DNA of 64,000 bases from Acidilobaceae archaeon (GTDB lineage: Archaea; Thermoproteota; Thermoprotei_A; Sulfolobales; Acidilobaceae). Below the pieces are notes generated by a model that made no database searches, had not been told where the DNA came from, and worked only from the letters and a program-made list of their open reading frames with translations. Positions 41,454-49,774 of the stretch are shown here, one piece after another; the stretch's first letter is position 1, and the number at the start of each line of letters is the position of its first letter. The position numbers and the translations under genes were made by a program. The stretch is from the NCBI GenBank assembly GCA_027037535.1, contig JALVZQ010000003.1:62001-126000 (forward strand), in the 5' to 3' direction.

Positions 41454-42986
41454 CTAATGTTGTTGTCTAAAATGTGAAAGTTCGCGGAACGTCTTTTTCA
41501 CATTCTTATACATTCTCGTATATGATGCGAGGAGCTCCTGATACGTCTCCCTGTATTTTCCAGGCTTATGCTGGCGAGCTATCTTTATCTTTGACGCGTA
41601 TTGTTCCAGGGTAGAATATCCTAGGCCGAAGCCAGCTATCATGGCCCCACCTCTTAGCCCGGCTAGTTCGGGGGCAGAAGGTACTTCTACTATGTAGCCT
41701 GTCATGTCAGCCAGGAGTTGCCCTACGAGCTCACTACGTGCCAGTCCTCCAACTAGTCTTACAGGCTCCATACTACCTGAGAGCTTTGAAGCGTACTTGA
41801 ATCCCCAAGCTGTATTGAGTAGGACGCCTTCAACGACGCTCCTCGTTATTTCTCTCCTATCAGTGTTAAGATCGAATCCTATAAGCACTCCGCGGGCATA
41901 TGGATCGTCGACTGGGCATCTCTCTCCATAAAGCCATGGTCCAAAGAGTAATCCATTAGCTCCAGGCGGTACTTCAGCTATAGCGGTTAGAGCCTCGCCC
42001 ACGTCCTGGAAGCCTAATAAGGTGCTCGCCCAGTCGACGGCTCCACCAGCTACTTCCTGCTCACCTATTGCGAGATAGTATCCAGGATGGGCTGATACAA
42101 GGCTCCCAATATAATGGCTAATATCGAGAATCCTCTTCCTTGTATGAAACGCTGTCCATCCACTTGTGCCTAGATAAACGTGGAGTCTGTGTTCTTCCAC
42201 CGCGCCGGATCCCAGTGCCACGGCCGCGACGTCTCCCATACCCACCAATACCCGGGTATTCTCTGATAAACTAAGCTCTCTGCTGGCCTGCTTAGTTAGG
42301 GTTCCAGCTATCTCGTGTGCCTGCATTATAGTAGGCATCTTACCAGGATCCAAGCCATATCTCATGAATAGCTTTCTGCTCCACTCTGGAGGTATCCGTC
42401 TTGTATCGGCGAGCCAAGTTAGATGAGCATCGTCCGCAGGATATACCGGCGTGCCGGTGGCCTTATAGACTAGGTATCCTATAGCTCCTAGAACATGTTT
42501 GGTCCGCTCATATTCTTCGGGCAAGTTTTCCCGGATCCATACAAGCTTTGAGATAACGTCTTTTCCAGTACTGCTAGGAGCGCCTCCAGTAATCCTTAGA
42601 AATTCTAGTAGCCTAAACACATTGTACCCTGATATACGTAGTAGGCCGCTCCAAACACCCTTGGGTAGACCAGCAGCCCTCTCATCCAGCCAAGTAATCA
42701 AGTTAGTTAACGGTTCACCATTTTCGTCGAGAAGTATTAAGCCAGCCATGTAAGCAACAAAGACGACTGTATCTACACTACCATCGCTTGACGAGACAAG
42801 ATCCTGTGCAAGCCTCGTCACAGTTCTCCAGAGCCATTCCGGGTCTTGCTCTGCCAGTCCTGGAGAGGGATAAATAACTTGGGACTCGGCCTGTCTAACC
42901 TCGTTTATTTTAAGGGACTCCAAGTCTAGGAGGCCAGCCTTTATCTTTGTAGTCCCGATATCAAACACTAATGCCTTAGACGTCAA
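41454..42986 (-). CDS. FGGY-family carbohydrate kinase
   Basis: A 510-residue ATP-dependent sugar kinase. ALVFDIGTTKIKAGLLD at the N-terminus is the phosphate 1 motif of the actin-like fold; LITWLDERA (near residue 84), LVGMGDVAAVALG (near 245), LGTSGWTAFHT (near 268) and VRLVGGLARSELVGQL (near 415) follow in FGGY order. It is closest in look to xylulokinase/gluconokinase members, but the sugar cannot be named. The TTG start has GGGGAGG seven bases upstream. It converges on the decarboxylase gene. Confidence 0.87.
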   Translation of the reverse strand: MTSKALVFDIGTTKIKAGLLDLESLKINEVRQAESQVIYPSPGLAEQDPEWLWRTVTRLAQDLVSSSDGSVDTVVFVAYMAGLILLDENGEPLTNLITWLDERAAGLPKGVWSGLLRISGYNVFRLLEFLRITGGAPSSTGKDVISKLVWIRENLPEEYERTKHVLGAIGYLVYKATGTPVYPADDAHLTWLADTRRIPPEWSRKLFMRYGLDPGKMPTIMQAHEIAGTLTKQASRELSLSENTRVLVGMGDVAAVALGSGAVEEHRLHVYLGTSGWTAFHTRKRILDISHYIGSLVSAHPGYYLAIGEQEVAGGAVDWASTLLGFQDVGEALTAIAEVPPGANGLLFGPWLYGERCPVDDPYARGVLIGFDLNTDRREITRSVVEGVLLNTAWGFKYASKLSGSMEPVRLVGGLARSELVGQLLADMTGYIVEVPSAPELAGLRGGAMIAGFGLGYSTLEQYASKIKIARQHKPGKYRETYQELLASYTRMYKNVKKTFRELSHFRQQH

Positions 42987-43156
42987 ACTTTATCCTCCCC
43001 ATTAGGGCGAGAACAAAAGGATTATTTGCAAGGTTGGTTGTATCCTTACATGTATTTTTGTAAGCTACTAGCTGTAAATAATAATTGATAAATGAAAAAT
43101 AAATACGGTGGGAATAAAAGGGGAACGAGAACGTGGAGCCCTAACAGTAGAAGGAA

Positions 43157-44011
43157 CTAAAGGATAAGGACCTCGACATTACTGAGGGAGCCCACTACAT
43201 CAATTACGAATTGTCTATGTTTACTCTTTATGCTCTTCTTACGTATCACAGCGGCCTCAGCCGGGCCAGGCCATGTCTTAAAGATTGCCTGCTTTATGAC
43301 GTCATCGGTTATGCCTTTCTGGAAAGCATACTTTGGAATAATATGTCCGAAACAGTACTCGCTGTCGAGATGGAGCTCCGTGAACTTCGCCGGGTAATGT
43401 GTCTCTCCGAATCCAGCCGCTCTACGACAACCCGTGTCTATGCCATGCTCGAGAACACTCACAACAGCTTCCGCCATTGATTCCTGTGCCTTCTCGTCTT
43501 TCCATTCTTCAGGCGTGCTGCCTATCTCTATGAAGACAAGCGGTTTCCTATTCGATGTTGGCCCGTGATGGGTTGCCTCAAGAGTCACAACGTATTTTTC
43601 TAATAGTCCTCTTTTTTCTGCTGCTTCCCGATAGTTCCTTAGCAATGTTCTGCTTAGAGGGGGAGCCGAGAAGGATAATGTATAGGGTTCACCGCCGTAG
43701 CTAGAGTCACTTGTAGGATTACCGGTATGATGAGTGGTTAGACTAGGCTTGCCGCTACTCGCACTGTGTCGTGACAAGACGATGACCGCGTCTGCAGATG
43801 GATCCGGAGACTTGTCTAGCCAAGTGAAGTATAGGGTTTCCTCATCGTACCCCGCTAGATAAACATCGTTGCCTAGGATCCAGCATTCTTCTGCTGGCGG
43901 CGGACAAGTAGCCTTTTCAGCATCTACGAGTTCACGGAGTGCCCTTGCAGCTCCAGATCCTGCGGTATCACGCATGCTATAGACGATAGCCAGCCTGGGC
44001 GAAGCGGTCAC
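43157..44011 (-). CDS. dtdA: D-aminoacyl-tRNA deacylase, archaeal type (DtdA/GEK1)
   Basis: A 284-residue zinc enzyme that removes D-amino acids from mischarged tRNA. Signatures are VIVLSRHSASSGKPSLTTHH (near residue 80), THHTGNPT, VVTLEATHHGPTS (near 141), VFIEIGSTPEEW (near 160) and AGFGETHYPAKFTEL (near 200). The histidine-rich set is characteristic of DtdA, and the length matches. The GTG start has GGTGAG six bases upstream. Confidence 0.93.
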   Translation of the reverse strand: MTASPRLAIVYSMRDTAGSGAARALRELVDAEKATCPPPAEECWILGNDVYLAGYDEETLYFTWLDKSPDPSADAVIVLSRHSASSGKPSLTTHHTGNPTSDSSYGGEPYTLSFSAPPLSRTLLRNYREAAEKRGLLEKYVVTLEATHHGPTSNRKPLVFIEIGSTPEEWKDEKAQESMAEAVVSVLEHGIDTGCRRAAGFGETHYPAKFTELHLDSEYCFGHIIPKYAFQKGITDDVIKQAIFKTWPGPAEAAVIRKKSIKSKHRQFVIDVVGSLSNVEVLIL

Positions 44012-44084
44012 TCTATACTCACCAATAGGTCTCCTAGCACTAATAGGAGTCTTCAGCGACTGTAAATCGATAAAGTTATGATGT

Positions 44085-44588
44085 CTATATTCCTAGCCTT
44101 ACTTTAGCGGCCAATAGTAACAGTATTGTCTTAACGTCTTCGATCTCTCCCCTCTCTATCATTTTGAGGGCTTCATCTAGCGGTATTTTGACCAGTCGGA
44201 TTATTTCATGCGGCTCTGGACTACTCTCTCCTGGCTCCGGGTCTGGGGCTAGGAAGAGGTATAGTTTCTCGGTGGAGTAACCTGGCGAGACATATCCTGA
44301 TCCTACTGGTATGAGTTGGGTCGCCCTGTATCCTGTTTCTTCCTTGAGCTCTCTTCGAGCTGCTTCCTCGGGGTTCTCTCCCTTATCGATGACCCCTGCG
44401 GGAGCCTCTAGAATATACTTGTCTATTACTGGCCTGTACTGTCTTATCAACACAACGTCCTTCCCTATTACTGGGAGAACGGCTACTGCGTTAGGAAATA
44501 TTACCTGATCCACTATCATATGGTGGCCGTTTGGGAGAACCTTTTCCTCTGCCCGGAAAAGAACCCTTCTACCCTTACACTCAACCAT
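44085..44588 (-). CDS. NUDIX hydrolase (ADP-ribose pyrophosphatase-like)
   Basis: A 167-residue NUDIX protein. The box GVIDKGENPEEAARRELKEE TG lies near residue 62 and the ADP-ribose-type proline-bearing segment (APDPEPGESSPEP) follows near 112. QVIFPNAVAVLPVIGKDVVL and QYRPVIDKYILEAPAG are typical of ADPRase. Its ATG overlaps the hmgA stop, so it is the last gene of the mevalonate operon; why a NUDIX enzyme belongs there is unclear. Confidence 0.9.
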   Translation of the reverse strand: MVECKGRRVLFRAEEKVLPNGHHMIVDQVIFPNAVAVLPVIGKDVVLIRQYRPVIDKYILEAPAGVIDKGENPEEAARRELKEETGYRATQLIPVGSGYVSPGYSTEKLYLFLAPDPEPGESSPEPHEIIRLVKIPLDEALKMIERGEIEDVKTILLLLAAKVRLGI

Positions 44589-45822
44589 CCTTCTTCACCT
44601 CTCTTCTTCCATAGAGTCGATGGCCACGTGCCATGTGTCCTGCTGCCTGCGCGGCGAGTATATTTAATTCGCCGGCGAGCACGGTCGCCGCTATGATTTC
44701 AGCGAATTTTAACGCGTTCGTGCCCGGTGGGTTTCCTCCACCTGCGACTCCTAGGAGCGAGAGAGCCTCTCTCTGGGTTGGAAGCCAAGTTCCTCCTCCT
44801 ACAGTCCCGATCTCGAGGCTCGGCATGGTTACGCTGATGTAGAGGTCCTCGCCTCTTACCTCTGTCCATGTATAGGTGATGCTGGATTCTACTATTTGGG
44901 CCATGTCTTGCCCGGTTGCCAGGAAGATACCTGCTATTATGTTGGCTGCGTGTGCGTTGAACGTTGGGCTTCCAGCTGCGGCGCTACCCAGAAGGTTTTT
45001 CACGGTGTTTAGCTCGTGTATCTCTTCGACGCTTGCCTTGAGGGTTTGTTCTACGATTTCTTTCTTTACTATTGCCTCTGCGACCACGTATTTTCCTCTG
45101 CCAAGGATACGGTTGATAGCGGCAGGCTTCTTGTCGGAGCACATGTTTCCGCTGACGCTTATACAGTCTATTCTCCCGGGATAGTTCTTTTCGATATATC
45201 TGCAGAGTTCTTCTGTGGCGATCGTTATCATGTTCATTCCCATAGCGTCTCCTGTATGGTAGCGGAACCGTATCCATACGATGTTCCCCACGATGTAGGG
45301 GTAGAAGTCTATTAGTTTGCCGTGGCGCGTGATCCTGGATATAACACTGTGGAATGATTCCTTGTTTTCTTCTATCCACTCCACGAGTGACAGGGCCTCA
45401 TCAATACTAGGCGTCCATATGACTGGTGCCCTGGTCATCCCGTCCTTTACTATTCGTGTGGTTACTCCCCCACTGCTCGTTAGGGCTTTAACCCCCCGGT
45501 TAACACTCGCTACCAGTGCACCCTCAGTAGTCGCGAGAGGAACATAGTATTCTCCACGAGCATAAGTTCCCTTAACCAGTAATGGGCCAACTACTCCGAG
45601 AGGCACCTGTACGGCTCCAATAGGGTTCTCGATGTTACGGCCGAACACGTCTTCAAAGTCAATAATCGTACTAGCTATGGCTGAAAGACCTATACCGTAT
45701 TTACGTTCGAGAAAAAGACGTCTAACGAGGGCGGCGAGGTTCGCGTTTCCAAGCTCCTTCTCGAGACGGGAAAGGGTTATTTCGCCTGATTCAAGCTTCT
45801 CCAGTATCTTGTCCAGCTCCAC
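44581..45822 (-). CDS. hmgA: 3-Hydroxy-3-methylglutaryl-CoA reductase (class I)
   Basis: Reduces HMG-CoA to mevalonate with two NADPH, the committed step of archaeal lipid synthesis. About 413 residues. Catalytic residues are visible: Glu in ENPIGAVQVPLG (near 67), Lys in CSDKKPAAIN (near 230), Asp in GQDMAQIVES (near 310) and His in AAGHMARGHRLYGR near the C-terminus. MGMNMITIATE and GTVGGGTWLPTQ are further class I signatures. GTG 45822 follows GGGTG; a GTG at 45831 adds three residues. It overlaps the DUF35 gene upstream and the NUDIX gene downstream. Confidence 0.97.
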   Translation of the reverse strand: MELDKILEKLESGEITLSRLEKELGNANLAALVRRLFLERKYGIGLSAIASTIIDFEDVFGRNIENPIGAVQVPLGVVGPLLVKGTYARGEYYVPLATTEGALVASVNRGVKALTSSGGVTTRIVKDGMTRAPVIWTPSIDEALSLVEWIEENKESFHSVISRITRHGKLIDFYPYIVGNIVWIRFRYHTGDAMGMNMITIATEELCRYIEKNYPGRIDCISVSGNMCSDKKPAAINRILGRGKYVVAEAIVKKEIVEQTLKASVEEIHELNTVKNLLGSAAAGSPTFNAHAANIIAGIFLATGQDMAQIVESSITYTWTEVRGEDLYISVTMPSLEIGTVGGGTWLPTQREALSLLGVAGGGNPPGTNALKFAEIIAATVLAGELNILAAQAAGHMARGHRLYGRREVKKDG

Positions 45823-46225
45823 TACCTGCACCCAGCACTGGGCGGAACTTCACGCCATAAGTAATTATACCTGTATCACTCGTCTCACTTATCTTTCGTA
45901 CAACGGCTTCGACCTCTAGGCCTGTGCTTAGCTCTCCTGGCAATACATCGGTTAGCTCTGCGACGATGCGTACACCGTTGATATTTACTAGGCCGACTAT
46001 TATGGGGGCGTTTAGCCTGTTATCTCCTGGAACACTATATATTACGCTATAGCTCTCTAGTATGCCTCTCCTCGGGAGCTGTACCTCTTCTAGACTATTG
46101 CTCCCACAGTAGGGGCAACTTGTCCGTGGAGGATAGTGGATCTTGCCACACTCCTTGCACCTAGCACCTATAAGCCTGTAGCGGGGTATTCTCCTCCTCC
46201 ACCATACTGGAAGACTCCTCGTCAT
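45791..46225 (-). CDS. DUF35 OB-fold/zinc-ribbon scaffold of the HMGS-thiolase complex
   Basis: A 144-residue protein: an N-terminal rubredoxin-like zinc ribbon (CKECGKIHYPPRTSCPYCGS, residues 23-42) and a C-terminal OB fold (LESYSVIYSVP, IIVGLVNINGVRIVAEL). DUF35 proteins hold acetoacetyl-CoA thiolase and HMG-CoA synthase together in the archaeal complex that channels the intermediate. The gene lies between thiolase and hmgA in the same operon, 14 bases after the thiolase gene, which fits that role. GGTGAC lies eight bases before the ATG. Confidence 0.9.
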   Translation of the reverse strand: MTRSLPVWWRRRIPRYRLIGARCKECGKIHYPPRTSCPYCGSNSLEEVQLPRRGILESYSVIYSVPGDNRLNAPIIVGLVNINGVRIVAELTDVLPGELSTGLEVEAVVRKISETSDTGIITYGVKFRPVLGAGSGAGQDTGEA

Positions 46226-46239
46226 AGACCAGTCACCTC

Positions 46240-47382
46240 CTATCCCTTCACCTTCCTGAGCAATGCTATCCTTGAACTTGACCCTGCAGCATTAATGGAA
46301 ACAATCATTCCAGTCTCTTCATCTCCCCGCTTTACTCCCTGCCAGGTTCCTGCCAGTATCCGTGAGACCTCTACGAGCTTGTATACGTCTGTGGCTCCTA
46401 TCGGGTGGCCTCTAGCCTTTAGTCCACCGCTTGGATTGACTAGTGGTCCCTCGCCCTCAGCCGAGAAGTAGCCCTCTGCCACTAGCTTAGCGGATTCTCC
46501 TTTCTCTGCCAGGCCCAGGGTTTCCAGTTCTAGGAGACCATATATCGAGAAGCTATCGTGGAGCTCGATCACGTCTATCTTCTCGAGCCCGCCTAGCCTG
46601 CCTAGAGCTGTTCTAAGGCTCTCGAGGTCGAGGGGATCTTCTCTGAGCGCAGGGCTGGGCATTCCCGTTGCTGATATTACTGATTCGATCTCGGCGAGCG
46701 GTCTTCCCTCAAGCTCGTCCCCGTTCTCTAATACTATTGCGGCGGCTCCGTCTCCTAGTGGATAGGCGTCTAGTAGTGTGATTGGCTCGGCTATGGGCAT
46801 GGCTGTCATGACTTTTTCTGGGGCGACTGCGAAGGGCAGCATTGCGTGGGGGTTGTTCTTGGCGTGCATATGCATCATAGCGGGCCAGTACGCTAGGGTG
46901 AGCCTGTCGACTTCGTACTTCTCCATGTATAGCCTCATCAGGAGGGCGGCGATACCCGCATGCCCTATATTATAGTATGCGTCGCTCTCAGTATCGTACA
47001 GTGCCTGCAGCATCACGTATGTTGGGCCGCTGGGATGCTCTGTCATCTTGTCAACTCCTATGAGTAGCACCCTGCTGGCCTCCTGGGATTTTATCAATGA
47101 AACAGCAGTTTCAAGGGCGGCTAGGCCCGAAGACTCGCCTGCCTCTACAGATAATGCCCTTACTCCGTGGAGTCCTAGGCTCGAGGCAATATAGCTGGCT
47201 AGGTCAAGTTGTGGGGCCTGGAGATACGATAAGCTACTGGCGACAATGACGAAGTCCACGTTATCAGAGCCGCTCTCGGCTAGTGCCTGTTTACCTGCCT
47301 GGAACGCTAGGTCTCTTACTCCGAGAGGATAATGACGGGCTATCTTGACCGCTCCCGTCCCAGTAATATATACTTTCACCAT
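46240..47382 (-). CDS. Thiolase-fold protein of the mevalonate operon, without cysteine
   Basis: A 380-residue thiolase-superfamily protein between HMG-CoA synthase and DUF35, the place of acetyl-CoA acetyltransferase. Thiolase landmarks are present: VLLIGVDKMTEHPSG, VIELHDSFSIYGLLELE (HDxF motif) and NPSGGLKARGHPIGATD with its histidine. The nucleophile position, normally Cys in VEAACASG, reads SVEAGESSG; HDCF reads HDSF; and the C-terminal segment reads SINAAGSSS. The whole chain contains no cysteine, so standard thiolase chemistry looks impossible. It may be a structural subunit, or have another activity. ATG 47382 follows GGGGTG; a GTG at 47394 is possible. Confidence 0.87.
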   Translation of the reverse strand: MVKVYITGTGAVKIARHYPLGVRDLAFQAGKQALAESGSDNVDFVIVASSLSYLQAPQLDLASYIASSLGLHGVRALSVEAGESSGLAALETAVSLIKSQEASRVLLIGVDKMTEHPSGPTYVMLQALYDTESDAYYNIGHAGIAALLMRLYMEKYEVDRLTLAYWPAMMHMHAKNNPHAMLPFAVAPEKVMTAMPIAEPITLLDAYPLGDGAAAIVLENGDELEGRPLAEIESVISATGMPSPALREDPLDLESLRTALGRLGGLEKIDVIELHDSFSIYGLLELETLGLAEKGESAKLVAEGYFSAEGEGPLVNPSGGLKARGHPIGATDVYKLVEVSRILAGTWQGVKRGDEETGMIVSINAAGSSSRIALLRKVKG

Positions 47383-47399
47383 ACTATCATTCACCCCTG

Positions 47400-48473
47400 T
47401 TATCCCCTGGGAAGCATTGTAAGGATCTTCCTATACCTCGTGTATAGAGCATAGTCTATTGTTTTCCGCCTAGCGAGATAGTCGTCGAAGCGCGGTGCTA
47501 GTCCCTGCTTCTCCTTGACTGCTTCTGTAACCCTCAGGATATAGGTATCGCTCCCAGCACCGCTTCCGAAGGGAGCCACGAGTATAAGGTCGCCGGGATC
47601 TGCCCTGTCGAGGACTCTAGCTAGTCCGAGAAGCGCGCTAGCGTTATAGGTGTTTCCTATGAATGGCGTGACTAGGCCTGGCTCTATTTGTTCCATTGTG
47701 AATCCGAGGCGTTTTCCTACTCTAACCGGGAACTTGCCATTTGGCTGGTGGAAGACGGCGTATTTGAAGTCTGAGGGCTTGTAGCCTGTTTCTTCGAGGA
47801 GGTTCTTTACACTGCTCATTATATGGTGGAAGTACGCGGGTTCTCCCGTGAATCCCTCTCCATGGCGTGGATAGGGTTTTAGGGCTCTTCTCCAGAAGTC
47901 GGGTGTGTCCGTTACATATGTGTATGTTGCCTCGAATACTGCAGCGGCTCCCTCCCTTGGCCCTACTATGAATGCTACTGCACCGCTAGAAGCCGTGAAC
48001 TCTAATACGTCTCCGGGCTCTGCTTGGGCCGTGTCGCTTCCTATAGCCATAGCGTATTTCATCATTCCACTTGATACTAGTCCTATTGATGCTCTGAGCC
48101 CTTCGCTACCGGCTCTGCACGCGAATTCTAGGTCGCTCGCCATCGTGACAGGCGTTATTCCGAGAGCTTCAGCGACAATAGTGGCCGAGGGCTTCACGGC
48201 GTACGGCTTAGATTCGCTTCCAAAGAATACTGCCTTTATCTCTGAAGGGTCTACCTTGGCCCTAAGCAAAGCATTGTATCCTGCCTCTATAGCCATAGTA
48301 GTTGAGTCTTCGTCGGGGCTGTCTACGCTCTTCTCTTTAACATTAAGGCCCTTGTACTGGTGGGGTGGCCAGCCCCAGACTCTTGCTATCTCTTCCATGG
48401 GGAGCCTCCACCGTGGGACATAGGCTCCCCATCCATGGATTCCAGTCCTTGATTCAGGACGTTCTTGGGTCAT
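47400..48473 (-). CDS. Hydroxymethylglutaryl-CoA synthase
   Basis: A 357-residue thiolase-fold enzyme that condenses acetyl-CoA and acetoacetyl-CoA to HMG-CoA. Archaeal HMGS motifs are GIHGWGAYVPRWRL at the start, MASDLEFACRAGSEGLRA with the catalytic cysteine (near residue 115), YAVFHQPNGKFPVRVGKRLG with the histidine (near 238) and FIGNTYNASALLGLARVL. GGAGGATTAAACA precedes the ATG. It is first of five overlapping or near-touching genes (HMGS, thiolase, DUF35, HMGR, NUDIX), divergent from the radical SAM gene. Confidence 0.95.
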   Translation of the reverse strand: MTQERPESRTGIHGWGAYVPRWRLPMEEIARVWGWPPHQYKGLNVKEKSVDSPDEDSTTMAIEAGYNALLRAKVDPSEIKAVFFGSESKPYAVKPSATIVAEALGITPVTMASDLEFACRAGSEGLRASIGLVSSGMMKYAMAIGSDTAQAEPGDVLEFTASSGAVAFIVGPREGAAAVFEATYTYVTDTPDFWRRALKPYPRHGEGFTGEPAYFHHIMSSVKNLLEETGYKPSDFKYAVFHQPNGKFPVRVGKRLGFTMEQIEPGLVTPFIGNTYNASALLGLARVLDRADPGDLILVAPFGSGAGSDTYILRVTEAVKEKQGLAPRFDDYLARRKTIDYALYTRYRKILTMLPRG

Positions 48474-48565
48474 TGTTTAATCCTCCGTAAACGTCATCGA
48501 TATTTTACATGAAGGCGTGTAGTATTATAAGGGTTTCGCCATCTGACTAGTACTAGGATAGACTA

Positions 48566-49636
48566 TTGTCGAAAAGGGGGATAGACGAAACATTGCCCCA
48601 AGCCTACAAGATAATAGGAAAAATACACGGCCGCAGACTAGCACTGATAAAAGATCCTGCACCACTAGTCGGACACATAGCACTAGGAGTAATAGACAGA
48701 GGCACCAATGTCATCCAAGTGAGGCCATCGACGATCTGCCCCCACAACTGCATCTATTGCAGCGTAGACGCCGGACCATACTCTAAAACGAGGACAACGG
48801 AGTTCCTTGTAGACGCCAAGCACATAATAAAATGGACACGGATACTTGCAAGCATAAAGAAAACACAAGTAGAGGCATTAATAGACGGAGTAGGAGAACC
48901 CCTGACACATCCACAAATACTCGAAATCACAAGAACCATAAGAAACGACCCAAACGTTTTCAGGGTAGCGATCGAGACACATGGAGGCTTCCTATCCAGA
49001 AAACTAGCAGAAAAACTAGACTCAGCAGGCCTAGACAGAATAAACCTAAGCATCGACAGCCTCGACAAGAATAAGGCACGAATGCTTGCAGGAGTACCCT
49101 GGTACGATGTGAGCAAGATCCTCAACATAATCGATTGGATCCTCGAAAACACCTCTATAGACGTCGTCCTAACCCCGGTAGTAGTACCTGGAGTAAACGA
49201 GGAAGACATGAAGGACCTAATAGAATACGCGAAGAGCAGAGAGCTAGGAAAGAAATCCGGATGGCCTACAGGAGTCCTCATACAAAAATATGAAATACAC
49301 AAATGGGGCCGCAAACCATTAGGCAGGCGTCAATGGACATGGTCAAAATTCTACAAATGGCTAAGGTCTCTGGAGGAAGAAACAGGCTATAAGCTAAGGC
49401 CCACCATGGAAGAACTAGGCATAAAGCCTGCTCCAAAGCTCCCCATACTATATAGGCTAGGAGACAAGGTAAGAGTAGAAATACTGGGCCCAGGCTGGCA
49501 CAAGGGAGAACTACTAGCAATGGACACGAGGCGCCAGAGACTCATAGCGGTTTTCTGCGAGAATTGCCGGCCCGGCCAACTAGCTACCGTTAGGATCACA
49601 CGCTCCAAAGACAACATCTATGTAGCGAGGAGATAA
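48566..49636 (+). CDS. Radical SAM protein with C-terminal TRAM-like domain
   Basis: A 356-residue protein. CPHNCIYC (residues 52-59) is the CxxxCxxC site for the 4Fe-4S cluster that cleaves S-adenosylmethionine; the barrel follows with DGVGEPLTHPQILEI and RINLSIDSLDKNKARML. The last 70 residues (LGDKVRVEILGPGWHKGELL, then PGQLATVRITRSKDN) look like a TRAM RNA-binding domain as in MiaB/TrmA enzymes, which suggests RNA as substrate. No family-specific function is recognised. The start is TTG, divergent from the mevalonate operon with about 90 bases between. Confidence 0.83.
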   Translation: MSKRGIDETLPQAYKIIGKIHGRRLALIKDPAPLVGHIALGVIDRGTNVIQVRPSTICPHNCIYCSVDAGPYSKTRTTEFLVDAKHIIKWTRILASIKKTQVEALIDGVGEPLTHPQILEITRTIRNDPNVFRVAIETHGGFLSRKLAEKLDSAGLDRINLSIDSLDKNKARMLAGVPWYDVSKILNIIDWILENTSIDVVLTPVVVPGVNEEDMKDLIEYAKSRELGKKSGWPTGVLIQKYEIHKWGRKPLGRRQWTWSKFYKWLRSLEEETGYKLRPTMEELGIKPAPKLPILYRLGDKVRVEILGPGWHKGELLAMDTRRQRLIAVFCENCRPGQLATVRITRSKDNIYVARR

Positions 49637-49774
49637 ACTAGCCTATCCCACAGGCCCCAGCCGGGATCCCTTAAAGTACTTAAAGTAATTTCATGAAATA
49701 CCTACTCTATCAATAAATATGTCGTCGAACAATACCTTCTATACCGGAATAAATCCTAGCATGGTGTAGTAATT

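Noticed and set aside
44633-45919. Several plus-strand frames opposite hmgA
   Set aside because: They are complements of a strongly conserved HMG-CoA reductase and DUF35 and carry no motif of their own.
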